From NCBI RefSeq assembly GCF_021602585.1, contig NZ_BQIP01000013.1, positions 87,980 to 151,979 of the forward strand: a DNA stretch of 64,000 bases, written 5' to 3'. This DNA comes from Pseudomonas faucium. Lineage in GTDB: Bacteria; Pseudomonadota; Gammaproteobacteria; Pseudomonadales; Pseudomonadaceae. The position numbers were made by a program, and so were the translations under genes. The notes beneath the pieces are model-generated. The model searched no databases. It saw only the letters and a program-made list of their open reading frames with translations, and was not told the origin of the DNA. Each line of letters begins with the position of its first letter. Position 1 is the first letter of the stretch. This document shows, in pieces, positions 17,680 to 28,397 of this stretch.

Positions 17680-19671
17680 TCAGGCGCCCCTGGCGATGCC
17701 GTGTTTGCGCAGTTTTCGATACAAGGTATTGCGGCTGATGCCCAAGTGCTCGGCGACGCGGGTCAGGTGCCAGTGTTTTGCCTCCAGCACGGCCAGCAGC
17801 GCTTCGCATTCGGCTTGCTCAAGGCCAACCGGAGCGCTCATGCCCGAGCAGCGAAGGCTCTGTGGGAGCGGGCTTGCCCCGCGAACACCGGCAAAGCCGG
17901 TGCCATCCAGCGCGTTGCCTGCTTCGCGGGGCAAGCCCGCTCCTACAGGGGCTGCGGTGTTGCGCAAAATTGCGGGCAGGTCATCAAAGCCAATGCGGCC
18001 GTGATCACAGAGCGCCACCAAGGTGCGCAGCACATTGCGCATCTGCCGCACGTTGCCCGGCCAGGCAAAGTCCAGCAGTGCCTGGCGCGCCTCGGGCTCT
18101 AGCTCCACCGCCTGCCCTTGCGCCTCCTGGCGCAGCAGGAAGTCCAGCAACTGCGCCTTGTCGCTGCGCTCGCGCACCGCCGGCATCGCCACCTCGAGGC
18201 CATTGAGCCGGTAATACAGGTCTTCGCGGAAACTGCCCTGCTCCACCCGTTCCAGCAGGTCGCGGTGAGTGGCACTGACGATACGCACATCCACCGCCTG
18301 CGCCTCGCCGCCGATCGGCACTACCTGGCGCTCTTCCAGCACACGCAGCAGGCGGGTCTGCAAGGCCAGCGGCATATCGCCGATCTCGTCGAGCAGCAGC
18401 GTGCCACCATCGGCCTGCAACAGCTTGCCGCGCATGCCTTCCTTGCGCGCCCCGGTGAAGCTGCCGCCGCGATAACCGAACAGCTCGCTCTCGATCAGGC
18501 TCTCGGGGATCGACGCGCAGTTGACCGCCACGAAGGGCTTGCCGCGACGCTGGCTGGCCTGGTGCACGGCCTGGGCGAACGCCTCCTTGCCGCAACCGGT
18601 CTCCCCGCGCAGCAGCAACGGCACATCGCGCTCGAACACCCGCAGGGCGCGGTGGAAATCGTTTTGCAGCGCCGCGTCCAGCAGGCAGATGCCCGGCTCG
18701 GCCTGCGGGCGCCGTTGCGCCAGGCTGGCCGGCACCGACCACAGCGGCGTGCGTGGCTGACCGCGCACGCTGGCGAACACCTGGCGGCCGTCGCGGGTAT
18801 GCAACGGCCAGGCCGTGCTGCCATCAGGCGTAGCACGGCTGAACAGCTGCTCATGATCGACGGCGAAAAACCGCTCCAGCGGCTTGCCCAGCACGCCGCC
18901 ACGAATGCTGCCCAGCAGGTTCAGGGCGCTCTGGTTGGCCGCGCAGATGCGGCCGTCGCCGTCGAACGCCAGCAACCCTTCGCTGAACAGCCCGACCGAC
19001 TCGGCCTGCAGATGGAAACGCAACAACCATTGATGCTCGAAGTGGCGCAGGAAATAGCAGCTCTCGATCATCTTCGCCGAGAGGTTGACCAGGGCCATGG
19101 TGTGGAACTGGCTCTGGCGCGAGACATCCGGGCGCGCCGAAGACACATCGAGCACCGCCAGCAGCTCGCCATGGGGGTCGAACACCGGGCTGGCCGAGCA
19201 GGTCAGCCCGGTATGGCGGCCACGGAAGTGTTCTTCCTGATGGATGGTCAGGGCCTGGCGCTCGACCAGGCAGGTGCCGATGCCATTGGTGCCCTCGCGG
19301 GCCTCGCTCCAGTCGGCGCCCAGCCACAGCCCGGCACGTTCGAAGATGCGCCGCTCGCCCGGCGCGGTGACGCAATTGAGGATCACCCCGCGGGCATCGG
19401 TGAGCAACACCGCATGGCCCGAACCGGAAAGCTGCTGGTGCAGGCTGTTCATTTCGCCGTTGGCGATGGTCAGCACCTGGTGCAGGCGCTCGCGGCTCTC
19501 CAGCAGGCGACCGTGCTCGAGCACCACCGGGGCCTCGATCACCGAGGGGTCGAGGTGGTAGTCCTCCAGGCAGCGCAGCCAGGAACGGGCAATCGAAGGG
19601 TCGCTGCCCGCTTCGCCGCGGGCGACGGTATGCACCTGCTGGGCATGGCGACTGAAATGATCGTTCTGCAT
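17680..19671 (-). CDS. eatR: Sigma54-dependent activator of ethanolamine catabolism (AcoR/EatR type)
   Basis: A 663-residue enhancer-binding protein. The GAF-type sensory half spans residues 1-330 and the AAA+ domain about 335-560 (Walker A GETGCGKE at 356-363, Walker B GGTLLLDEIGD). The sigma54-contact loop reads GSFTGA at 403-408 instead of the usual GAFTGA. A Fis-type helix-turn-helix lies at 617-660 (HLGISRNTLYRKLRKHGI). Residues 575-604 are encoded by an in-frame REP element in the linker before the DNA-binding domain. It is divergent from the aldehyde dehydrogenase, and P. aeruginosa EatR has the same position. Ethanolamine or acetaldehyde sensing is inferred. Confidence 0.88.
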   Translation of the reverse strand: MQNDHFSRHAQQVHTVARGEAGSDPSIARSWLRCLEDYHLDPSVIEAPVVLEHGRLLESRERLHQVLTIANGEMNSLHQQLSGSGHAVLLTDARGVILNCVTAPGERRIFERAGLWLGADWSEAREGTNGIGTCLVERQALTIHQEEHFRGRHTGLTCSASPVFDPHGELLAVLDVSSARPDVSRQSQFHTMALVNLSAKMIESCYFLRHFEHQWLLRFHLQAESVGLFSEGLLAFDGDGRICAANQSALNLLGSIRGGVLGKPLERFFAVDHEQLFSRATPDGSTAWPLHTRDGRQVFASVRGQPRTPLWSVPASLAQRRPQAEPGICLLDAALQNDFHRALRVFERDVPLLLRGETGCGKEAFAQAVHQASQRRGKPFVAVNCASIPESLIESELFGYRGGSFTGARKEGMRGKLLQADGGTLLLDEIGDMPLALQTRLLRVLEERQVVPIGGEAQAVDVRIVSATHRDLLERVEQGSFREDLYYRLNGLEVAMPAVRERSDKAQLLDFLLRQEAQGQAVELEPEARQALLDFAWPGNVRQMRNVLRTLVALCDHGRIGFDDLPAILRNTAAPVGAGLPREAGNALDGTGFAGVRGASPLPQSLRCSGMSAPVGLEQAECEALLAVLEAKHWHLTRVAEHLGISRNTLYRKLRKHGIARGA
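17861..17947. repeat. REP pair inside eatR coding sequence
   Basis: An 87-base unit (29 codons) bounded by TGTGGGAGCGGGCTTGCCCC and its inverted copy, with a small inner palindrome ACCGGCAAAGCCGGT. The length is a multiple of three and no stop arises in the eatR frame, so the element is translated as a Gly/Ala/Pro-rich linker. Confidence 0.85.
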
Positions 19672-19783
19672 TAGTTGTTGTTCTCCGCAGATAGAGACTC
19701 TTTCCAGCATCCTCCACCCCACCGGCCTTTGCAATGCACCATCACCGGGCGTGTCGCAAACGGCACAAAGTGTCACCCCGCAC

Positions 19784-19801
19784 TGTGTCAGCGCTGGCAC
19801 A
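19784..19801. promoter_or_regulatory. Candidate EatR enhancer site (upstream activating sequence)
   Basis: TGTGTCAGCGCTGGCACA is an inverted repeat with 8 of 9 paired positions. Related half-sites TGTC/GGCACA occur just upstream at 19752-19755, 19762-19767 and 19771-19776. The cluster lies about 90-140 bases before the inferred sigma54 start site, the usual range for enhancer sites. Assignment to EatR is inference. Confidence 0.5.
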
Positions 19802-19864
19802 GCGGCTGACCGGCCAGTGCCGTACCCTGACCCAAGTCATTGATTCCCCTGGGCCTGGCCACGC

Positions 19865-19880
19865 TGGCCCAACCTTTGCT
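19865..19880 (+). promoter_or_regulatory. Sigma54 (-24/-12) promoter of the ethanolamine genes
   Basis: TGGCCCAACCTTTGCT matches the consensus TGGCMC-N5-TTGCW at every defined position. The invariant GG and GC are at 19866-19867 and 19878-19879, predicting a start near 19891, 39 bases before the aldehyde dehydrogenase ATG. The divergent sigma54 activator supports it. Confidence 0.88.
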
Positions 19881-19929
19881 CTACGCTTCTCAACTCCTTC
19901 AACAAACACAATTAACCAGGAGACACACC

Positions 19930-21450
<1,521 letters not shown>

Positions 21451-21452
21451 AC

Positions 21453-21520
21453 CGGGCCGGCTCCTACAGGCACCCCAAGATCCTGTGGGAGCCGGCTTGC
21501 CGGCGATAGGGCCGCTACAG
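21453..21520. repeat. REP pair between aldehyde dehydrogenase and eat
   Basis: Inverted copies of the GAGCCGGCTTGCCGGCGATA core, the left one degenerate (GCCGGCTCCTACA). It lies within the presumed ethanolamine operon, where it could change relative transcript stability between the dehydrogenase and the transport/lyase genes. Confidence 0.8.
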
Positions 21521-21610
21521 CCACCCAGAAACCTTTGGCTCACTTCCTGCAGTACCCATCACCATCGGCCGGAACCCTTCCGGCCACCAAGAAAAACAAC
21601 AGGTGAATCT

Positions 21611-23059
21611 ATGCCAAGCGAACATTCCGCCGGTGCGCCGGCAGGTGCTTCCGTCGACTTCGAAAAAGTCGGCTCCGACTATTTCCAGCAACGTGAACTG
21701 AAAAAGGGCGCTGCCGGCTGGGTCCTGCTGGTGGGCCTGGGCGTGGCCTACGTGATCTCCGGCGACTACGCCGGCTGGAACTTCGGCCTGGCCCAGGGCG
21801 GCTGGGGCGGCATGTTCCTGGCCACCTTGCTGATGGCCACCATGTACCTGTGCATGTGCTTCTCGCTGGCCGAACTTTCCTCGATGATCCCCACCGCAGG
21901 CGGCGGCTACGGTTTTGCGCGCAGCGCCTTCGGCCCGTGGGGCGGTTTTCTCACCGGCACGGCGATCCTGATCGAATACGCCATCGCCCCGGCCGCCATC
22001 GCCGTGTTCATCGGCGCCTACTGCCAGTCACTGTTCGGCATCGGCGGCTGGATGATCTACCTGGCGTTCTACGTCGTGTTCATCGGCATCCACATCTTCG
22101 GCGTGGGTGAAGCGCTCAAGCTGATGTTCATCATCACCGCCATCGCCGCCATCGCCCTGGCGGTGTTCCTGGTGAGCATGGTGCCCCATTTTGATGCAGC
22201 GAACCTGTTCGACATCGCCCAGACCGACGCGGTGGGCGCCAGCAGCTTCCTGCCGTTCGGCTATGTCGGGGTGTGGGCGGCAATCCCCTACGCCATCTGG
22301 TTCTTCCTGGCTGTCGAAGGCGTGCCGCTGGCTGCCGAGGAAACCAAGAACCCCAAGCGCGACCTGCCACGCGGCCTGATCGGCGCGATGCTGGTGCTGC
22401 TGGCCTTCGCCTTGCTGATCCTGGTGGTCGGCCCGGGCGGTGCCGGCGCCGAAGCGCTCAAGGCCTCCGGCAACCCGCTGGTCGAGGCGCTGGCCAAGGC
22501 TTACGGCGGCTCCACCTGGATGGGCGGCTTCGTCAACCTGGTCGGCCTGGCGGGCCTGATCGCCAGTTTCTTCTCGATCATCTATGCCTATTCGCGGCAG
22601 ATCTTCGCGCTTTCCCGCGCCGGCTACCTGCCGCGCAAACTGTCCGAAACCAACAAGAGCAAGGCCCCGGTACTGGCCCTGGTCATCCCCGGCATCATCG
22701 GTTTCGCCCTGTCGCTGACCGGCCAGGGCGACCTGCTGATCCTGGTGGCGGTGTTCGGCGCTACGCTGTCCTATGTACTGATGATGGCCGCGCACATCAC
22801 CCTGCGTATCCGCCGGCCGAAGATGGAACGGCCTTATCGCACCCCAGGTGGCATCTTCACCTCGGGCGTAGCCCTGGTGCTGGCCTGCATCGCGGTGGTC
22901 GCCGGCTTCCTGGTCGACCCACGGGTGGTGATTGGCGCAGCCGTGATCTATGCGGTATTGATCGCCTACTTTGCGTTCTACAGCCGCCATCACCTGGTGG
23001 CGGGCACACCGGAAGAGGAATTCGCCGCGATCCAGAAGGCCGAAGAGGCCCTGCACTGA
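21611..23059 (+). CDS. eat: Ethanolamine permease (APC family)
   Basis: A 482-residue amino acid/polyamine/organocation permease with twelve predicted membrane segments and an extra N-terminal extension (about 40 polar residues). It has LAELSSMIPTAGGGYGFARSAFGPWGGFLTG, the APC substrate loop of ethanolamine permeases, and the FLAVEGVPLAAEETKNPKRDLPRG block. ATG 21611 is used. Its position directly before eutBC supports ethanolamine uptake. A similar order occurs in P. aeruginosa (eat-eutB-eutC). Confidence 0.93.
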   Translation: MPSEHSAGAPAGASVDFEKVGSDYFQQRELKKGAAGWVLLVGLGVAYVISGDYAGWNFGLAQGGWGGMFLATLLMATMYLCMCFSLAELSSMIPTAGGGYGFARSAFGPWGGFLTGTAILIEYAIAPAAIAVFIGAYCQSLFGIGGWMIYLAFYVVFIGIHIFGVGEALKLMFIITAIAAIALAVFLVSMVPHFDAANLFDIAQTDAVGASSFLPFGYVGVWAAIPYAIWFFLAVEGVPLAAEETKNPKRDLPRGLIGAMLVLLAFALLILVVGPGGAGAEALKASGNPLVEALAKAYGGSTWMGGFVNLVGLAGLIASFFSIIYAYSRQIFALSRAGYLPRKLSETNKSKAPVLALVIPGIIGFALSLTGQGDLLILVAVFGATLSYVLMMAAHITLRIRRPKMERPYRTPGGIFTSGVALVLACIAVVAGFLVDPRVVIGAAVIYAVLIAYFAFYSRHHLVAGTPEEEFAAIQKAEEALH

Positions 23060-23108
23060 TCGCCGACACTCGCCGCAGGCCCGCCCTGCGGCGCTCTGGA
23101 GATTCTGT

Positions 23109-24503
23109 ATGGCAAGTTTCGTACACACGGTAGGCCACCTGGTCTACCGCTTCGACAGCCTCAAGGACGTGATGGCCAAGGCCAGCCCGGCCCGTTCGGG
23201 CGATTACCTGGCCGGCGTTGCCGCAGCCAACGACGGCGAGCGCGTGGCCGCGCAGATGGCCCTGGCCAATATCCCGCTCAGCCATTTTCTCAACGAAGCG
23301 CTGATTCCCTACGAACAGGATGAAGTCACCCGGCTGATCATCGACAGCCACGACGCCCAGGCCTTTGCGCCGGTCAGCCACCTCACCGTGGGCGGCCTGC
23401 GCGACTGGCTGCTCAGCGAGGAGGCCGACGAAGACAGCCTGCGCGCCCTGGCCCCAGGCCTGACGCCGGAAATGGCGGCCGCCGTGTCGAAGATCATGCG
23501 CGTGCAGGACCTGGTGCTGGTGGCGCAGAAAATCCGCGTGGTCACCCGTTTTCGCGGCACCATGGGCCTGCGCGGGCGCCTGTCGACCCGCCTGCAGCCC
23601 AACCACCCCACCGACGAGCCGGCCGGCATCGCTGCGAGCATCCTCGACGGCCTGCTCTACGGCAATGGCGACGCCATGATCGGCATCAACCCCGCCACCG
23701 ACAGCATCGCCTCGATCTGCGCCCTGCTGGAAATGCTCGACGCCATCATCCAGCGCTACGACATCCCCACCCAGGCCTGCGTGCTGACCCACGTCACCAC
23801 CTCGATCGAAGCCATCAACCGCGGCGTGCCGCTGGACCTGGTGTTCCAGTCGATTGCCGGCACCGAGGCCGCCAACGCCGGCTTCGGCATCAACCTCAAC
23901 GTGCTGCAGGAGGGTTACGAGGCAGGCCTGTCGCTCAAGCGCGGCACCCTCGGACAGAACCTCATGTACTTCGAAACCGGCCAGGGCAGTGCCTTGTCGG
24001 CCAACGCCCACCACGGCGTCGACCAGCAGACCTGCGAAACCCGCGCCTATGCCGTGGCCCGCCATTTCAAGCCGTTTCTGGTCAATACCGTGGTCGGTTT
24101 CATCGGCCCGGAGTACCTGTACAACGGCAAGCAGATCATCCGCGCCGGCCTGGAAGACCACTTCTGCGGCAAGCTGCTCGGCGTGCCGATGGGTTGCGAC
24201 ATCTGCTACACCAACCACGCCGAAGCCGACCAGGACGACATGGACACCCTGCTGACCCTGCTCGGCGTGGCCGGGATCAACTTCATCATGGGCATCCCCG
24301 GCTCCGACGACATCATGCTCAACTACCAGACCACCTCGTTCCACGACGCGCTGTACGCGCGCCAGACCCTGGGCCTCAAGCCTGGGCCGGAGTTCGAGGC
24401 CTGGTTGCAGCGCACCGGCATCTTCACCCAGGCCGACGGGCGTGTTCGCTTCGGCGACAACCTGCCGCCGGCATTCCGCCAGGCCCTGGCGCAGTTGGCA
24501 TAG
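23109..24503 (+). CDS. eutB: Ethanolamine ammonia-lyase large subunit
   Basis: A 464-residue TIM-barrel subunit that, with EutC and adenosylcobalamin, turns ethanolamine into acetaldehyde and ammonia. Family blocks include [34 protein letters not shown] and [25 protein letters not shown], and the barrel residue pattern [20 protein letters not shown] is present. ATG 23109 has a TGGAG site. No microcompartment shell genes or EutA reactivase lie nearby, so this is the short, cytosolic form of the pathway. Confidence 0.96.
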   Translation: MASFVHTVGHLVYRFDSLKDVMAKASPARSGDYLAGVAAANDGERVAAQMALANIPLSHFLNEALIPYEQDEVTRLIIDSHDAQAFAPVSHLTVGGLRDWLLSEEADEDSLRALAPGLTPEMAAAVSKIMRVQDLVLVAQKIRVVTRFRGTMGLRGRLSTRLQPNHPTDEPAGIAASILDGLLYGNGDAMIGINPATDSIASICALLEMLDAIIQRYDIPTQACVLTHVTTSIEAINRGVPLDLVFQSIAGTEAANAGFGINLNVLQEGYEAGLSLKRGTLGQNLMYFETGQGSALSANAHHGVDQQTCETRAYAVARHFKPFLVNTVVGFIGPEYLYNGKQIIRAGLEDHFCGKLLGVPMGCDICYTNHAEADQDDMDTLLTLLGVAGINFIMGIPGSDDIMLNYQTTSFHDALYARQTLGLKPGPEFEAWLQRTGIFTQADGRVRFGDNLPPAFRQALAQLA

Positions 24504-24511
24504 AGGTGACC

Positions 24512-25330
24512 ATGGAGCATCGCACCCCCACCCCGGAAAACCCTTGGCTGGCCCTGCGCAACCTGACCCCGGCGCGCATCGCCCTTGGCCGCAGCGGCAT
24601 CAGCCTGCCGACCGGCGCGCAGCTGGACTTCCAGTTCGCCCACGCCCAGGCCCGTGATGCCGTGCACCTGCCGTTCGACCACGGCGCGCTGGCCGAACAA
24701 CTGAAAGGCCGCGGCCGCGACAGCCTGGTGCTGCACAGCGCCGCCAGCGACCGCCACCAGTACCTGCAACGCCCGGACCTTGGGCGGCGGCTGAATGAAG
24801 ATTCGGCCGAGCAACTGCGCCAGCATGCCCAGGCCAACCCCGGCGGCTGCGACCTGGCGATCGTGGTTGCCGACGGCCTCTCGGCCCTCGCCGTGCACCG
24901 CCACACCTTACCGTTTCTCAGCCGCTTCGAGGAACAGGCGGCCGCCGATGGCTGGAGCTGCGCCCCGGTGCTGCTGGTCGAACAAGGCCGCGTGGCCGTG
25001 GCCGACGAAGTGGGCGAGCTGCTCGGCGCGCGGATGACCGTGATGCTGATCGGCGAACGCCCCGGCCTGAGCTCCCCCGACAGCCTTGGCCTGTACTTCA
25101 CCTACGGGCCCAAGGTCGGCCTGACCGACGCCTACCGCAACTGCATTTCCAACGTGCGCCTGGAGGGCTTGAGCTACGGCATGGCGGCCCACCGGCTGCT
25201 GTACCTGATGCGCGAGGCGTGTCGGCGGCAGTTGTCCGGGGTGAATCTGAAGGATGAAGCCGAAGTTCACACACTCGAAAGTGACAATGCAGCCACCCAA
25301 AAAGGAAACTTCCTGCTAGGCGAGCAGTAA
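24512..25330 (+). CDS. eutC: Ethanolamine ammonia-lyase small subunit
   Basis: A 272-residue subunit that holds the cobalamin between itself and EutB. Family motifs are [18 protein letters not shown] near the start, [15 protein letters not shown], and [37 protein letters not shown] 24512 follows the eutB stop by eight bases with an AGAGGTG site. It is the last gene of the ethanolamine set. The 110 bases after it hold no clear terminator. Confidence 0.95.
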   Translation: MEHRTPTPENPWLALRNLTPARIALGRSGISLPTGAQLDFQFAHAQARDAVHLPFDHGALAEQLKGRGRDSLVLHSAASDRHQYLQRPDLGRRLNEDSAEQLRQHAQANPGGCDLAIVVADGLSALAVHRHTLPFLSRFEEQAAADGWSCAPVLLVEQGRVAVADEVGELLGARMTVMLIGERPGLSSPDSLGLYFTYGPKVGLTDAYRNCISNVRLEGLSYGMAAHRLLYLMREACRRQLSGVNLKDEAEVHTLESDNAATQKGNFLLGEQ

Positions 25331-25440
25331 GCAACATGTCATGGAACGCGGATTGCGCTTCTGCCCAGCATTGGGCAGCATGCGCTTGAAAGCTGCTGGC
25401 ATACCGCTGTTTCCCCAAATGGACTCTGAGGGCCCCACAC

Positions 25441-25899
25441 ATGCGCATCATCAAGGCAAGCCTGGAACACCTCGACCTGCTCACTCCACTGTTCGTCCGC
25501 TACCGCGAGTTCTATGGGCAGCTACCTTTTCCAGACAGTTCGCGCAGCTTCCTGGAAAAACGCCTGAAACGGGGCGAATCGATCATCTACCTGGCGCTGC
25601 CGGACGATGACGATGGCAAGCTGCTGGGTTTTTGCCAGTTGTATCCAAGTTTTTCGTCGCTGTCGCTCAAGCGGGTGTGGATTCTCAATGACATCTTCGT
25701 CGCCGAAGACTCGCGGCGCATGCTGGTGGCCGACCACCTGATGCGCGAGGCCAAGAAAATGGCCCGCGAAACCCAGGCCGTGCGCATGCGCGTGTCGACC
25801 AGCGCCAACAACGAAGTGGCACGCAAGACCTATGAATCCATCGGGTTTCGCCGGGATACCGAGTTCGAGAGCTATATCCTGCCGATTACCCTGGACTGA
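25441..25899 (+). CDS. GNAT-family N-acetyltransferase
   Basis: A 152-residue protein with the acetyl-CoA-binding region of GNATs: LKRVWILNDIFVAEDSRRMLVADHLMREAKKMA (loop and helix), then TSANNEVARKTYESIGFRRDTEFESY. The substrate is unknown. It starts at ATG 25441, preceded by GAGGG. The gene is monocistronic between eutC and the REP element. Confidence 0.85.
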   Translation: MRIIKASLEHLDLLTPLFVRYREFYGQLPFPDSSRSFLEKRLKRGESIIYLALPDDDDGKLLGFCQLYPSFSSLSLKRVWILNDIFVAEDSRRMLVADHLMREAKKMARETQAVRMRVSTSANNEVARKTYESIGFRRDTEFESYILPITLD

Positions 25900-25902
25900 T
25901 CA

Positions 25903-25996
25903 GCCCCATCGCCGGCAAGCCGGCTCCCACAAGTACCCCACTGCCATCGAGCGCAGTGAAATAACGGTGGGAGCCGGCTTGCCGGCGATAGGGCCA
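25903..25996. repeat. REP pair, GCCGGCAAGCCGGC family
   Basis: Inverted copies CATCGCCGGCAAGCCGGCTC and its complement are about 45 bases apart, between the acetyltransferase gene and the DedA gene. Confidence 0.85.
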
Positions 25997-26131
25997 GTAA
26001 CCCCCCGCTACAATCTCCCCGGGCATGATTCCGACTTCGCCGTATAATGCCTCCTCCTGACATGTGTGAAATTTTACCCTCCCGCAGGTCCGCGCGCCCG
26101 TAGCTGCGGGTCAAGAACACAGGTGCTGTAC

Positions 26132-26779
26132 ATGGAATTCAACCCGCTGGACCTTATCCTCCATCTCGATGCCTACCTCGATCTGCTGGTCACCAACTAC
26201 GGCCCCTGGATCTACGCCATCCTGTTCACGGTGATCTTCTGCGAAACCGGCCTGGTGGTGATGCCGTTCCTGCCTGGCGATTCGCTGCTGTTCATCGCCG
26301 GCGCCGTCGCCGCCGGTGGCGGCATGGACCCGGTGCTGCTGGCAGGCCTGCTGATGGCTGCGGCCATCATGGGTGACAGCACCAACTACGTGATCGGGCG
26401 CACGGCGGGAGAACGCCTGTTCAACAACCCGAATTCGAAGATCTTCCGCCGCGACTACCTGCAGCGCACCCACGACTTCTACGACCGCCACGGCGGCAAG
26501 ACCGTGACCCTGGCGCGCTTCCTGCCGATCCTGCGCACCTTCGCGCCGTTCGTCGCCGGCATTGCCCACATGCACTACCCGCGCTTCCTGGGCTTCAGCG
26601 TCGCCGGCTCGCTGCTGTGGGTGGGCGGCCTGGTCACCCTGGGCTACTTCTTCGGCAACGTGCCCTTCATCAAGCAGCACCTGTCGCTGATGGTGGTCGG
26701 CATCATCCTGCTGTCGCTGATCCCGATGATCCTGGGCCTGCTGCGTGGCCGCCTGGGCCGCACGGCAAAGGCGCACTGA
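26132..26779 (+). CDS. DedA family membrane protein
   Basis: A 215-residue DedA/YqjA-type inner-membrane protein, a family needed for envelope integrity and proposed to flip lipid carriers. Signatures are FCETGLVVMPFLPGDSLLFIAG with the acidic residues, the DSTNYVIGRTAGERLF block, and RFLPILRTFAPFVAGIAHMHY, which carries the essential arginines. ATG 26132 gives the normal N-terminus. A TATAAT at 26043-26048 is a likely -10. It is the second DedA-type gene in the window and precedes mtfA at eight bases. Confidence 0.93.
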   Translation: MEFNPLDLILHLDAYLDLLVTNYGPWIYAILFTVIFCETGLVVMPFLPGDSLLFIAGAVAAGGGMDPVLLAGLLMAAAIMGDSTNYVIGRTAGERLFNNPNSKIFRRDYLQRTHDFYDRHGGKTVTLARFLPILRTFAPFVAGIAHMHYPRFLGFSVAGSLLWVGGLVTLGYFFGNVPFIKQHLSLMVVGIILLSLIPMILGLLRGRLGRTAKAH

Positions 26780-26787
26780 CAGCGCAC

Positions 26788-27603
26788 ATGTGGTCGTTCA
26801 GCGCCTGGCGGCGCAAGCGCACCCTGGCGCGCTACCCGATCGAGCCGCGGCAATGGCAGGCGATTCGCGAGCGCCTGCCGATGCTCGATGGCATCAGCGA
26901 AGCCGAGGACCATTGGCTGCGTGAAGCCTGCATCCTGTTCCTGCTCGACAAGCACCTGACCACCCTGCCCGGCGTCGAGCTGGACGACGAGCAGCGCCTG
27001 TTCCTCGCCGCCCAGGCCCAGTTGCCGCTGCTGCACCTGGGCGAGCTGAACTGGTACCAGGGCTTCCACGAGATCATCCTCTACCCCGACGACTTCAAGA
27101 GCCCCCAGCGCCACCGCGACGCCAGTGGCGTGGAGCATGTGTGGGACGGCGAGCACAGCGGCGAGGCCTGGCAGCAGGGCCCGGTGATCCTGGCCTGGGC
27201 CGGGGTGCTGGCCAGCGGCGGCTGGGAGGCCTACAACCTGGTGATCCACGAGCTGGCGCACAAGCTCGACATGCTCAATGGCGATGCCAACGGCCTGCCG
27301 CCGCTGCACAGCGGCATGCACGTCGAGGCCTGGGCCAGCGCCATGCAGCAGGCCTATGACGACCTCAACCGCCAGCTCGATGCCAACCCCGACGTCGAGA
27401 CCGCCATCGACCCTTACGCGGCGGAAAACCCGGCCGAGTTCTTTGCCGTCACCAGCGAGTATTTCTTCAGCGCGCCCGACCTGCTGCAACAGGCTTATCC
27501 ACAGGTGTACCAGCAGCTCGTGCTGTTCTACCGCCAGGACCCGCTGGCGCGCCTGACGCGGCTGCAGGCCGAACACCCCGACTACCGCGAAAGCCACGCC
27601 TGA
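26788..27603 (+). CDS. mtfA: Zinc peptidase MtfA
   Basis: A 271-residue M90-type peptidase. The zinc motif HELAHKLD begins at His154 (HExxH), with the third ligand region NPAEFFAVTSEYFF downstream. In E. coli, MtfA binds the repressor Mlc and so affects glucose uptake. Whether that applies in Pseudomonas is uncertain. It is eight bases after the DedA gene, probably the same transcript. Confidence 0.92.
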   Translation: MWSFSAWRRKRTLARYPIEPRQWQAIRERLPMLDGISEAEDHWLREACILFLLDKHLTTLPGVELDDEQRLFLAAQAQLPLLHLGELNWYQGFHEIILYPDDFKSPQRHRDASGVEHVWDGEHSGEAWQQGPVILAWAGVLASGGWEAYNLVIHELAHKLDMLNGDANGLPPLHSGMHVEAWASAMQQAYDDLNRQLDANPDVETAIDPYAAENPAEFFAVTSEYFFSAPDLLQQAYPQVYQQLVLFYRQDPLARLTRLQAEHPDYRESHA

Positions 27604-27651
27604 TGCGCCCGCGCATCAGGTCGGGCGTGGCATGGCCTGGCAGAATGTGCC

Positions 27652-27657
27652 TATAAT
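27652..27657 (+). promoter_or_regulatory. Candidate -10 element of ppa
   Basis: TATAAT, 40 bases before the ppa ATG. The -35 region 17-18 bases upstream is poor. The leader between it and the start codon is rich in T then A/C. Confidence 0.5.
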
Positions 27658-27696
27658 CGCGCCACTTTTTTTGATCAAACACGGGGGCACTGCCCA

Positions 27697-28224
27697 ATGA
27701 GCTACAGCAAGATTCCGGCTGGCAAAGACCTGCCGAACGACATCTACGTCGCTATCGAGATCCCGGCCAACCACGCGCCGATCAAGTACGAAATCGACAA
27801 GGACAGCGACACCCTGTTCGTTGATCGCTTCATGGCCACCCCGATGTTCTACCCGGCCAACTACGGTTTCATCCCCAACACCCTGGCCGACGACGGTGAT
27901 CCGCTGGACGTGCTGGTCGTGACCCCATACCCGGTTGCCCCAGGCTCGGTGATCCGCGCCCGCCCGGTCGGCGTGCTGAACATGACCGACGACGGCGGCG
28001 GCGACGCCAAGGTCATCGCTGTACCGCACGACAAGCTGTCGCAGCTGTACGTCGACGTGAAGGAATACACCGACCTGCCGGCCCTGCTGATCCAGCAGAT
28101 CGAGCACTTCTTCGCGAACTACAAAGATCTCGAGAAGGGCAAGTGGGTCAAGATCGAAGGCTGGGAAGGCGCCGACGCCGCCCGCGCCGCGATCACCAAG
28201 TCGGTCGCAGCCTACAAGGGCTGA
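27697..28224 (+). CDS. ppa: Inorganic pyrophosphatase
   Basis: A 175-residue family I soluble pyrophosphatase, the hexameric bacterial form. The metal-binding signature [10 protein letters not shown] and residues [21 protein letters not shown] and the terminal [14 protein letters not shown] are all conserved. ATG 27697 has GGGG upstream at a suitable distance. A strong terminator follows, so it is its own transcription unit. Confidence 0.97.
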
Positions 28225-28234
28225 TAGCGATTGC

Positions 28235-28264
28235 AAAAAAAGACCCGCTTCGGCGGGTTTTTTT
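28235..28264 (+). terminator. Intrinsic terminator of ppa
   Basis: A stem CCCGC/GCGGG with a TTCG loop is preceded by an A run and followed by seven T residues. It can act in both directions. Confidence 0.93.
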
Positions 28265-28397
28265 GTGGGCGGCGACTGAGCGGTAAAAAGTCCTACAGCT
28301 TCCTACGCAAACGCCCTACAACAGAGCTTTTTTCGTACATTTGCCATCAACATCGGGTTCATTTCCCTACTCAAGCGTGGCCGCTAGACTCGGCCCC

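Noticed and set aside
27639-27650. Sigma54 promoter upstream of ppa
   Set aside because: The GG and GC pairs are eight, not ten, bases apart.
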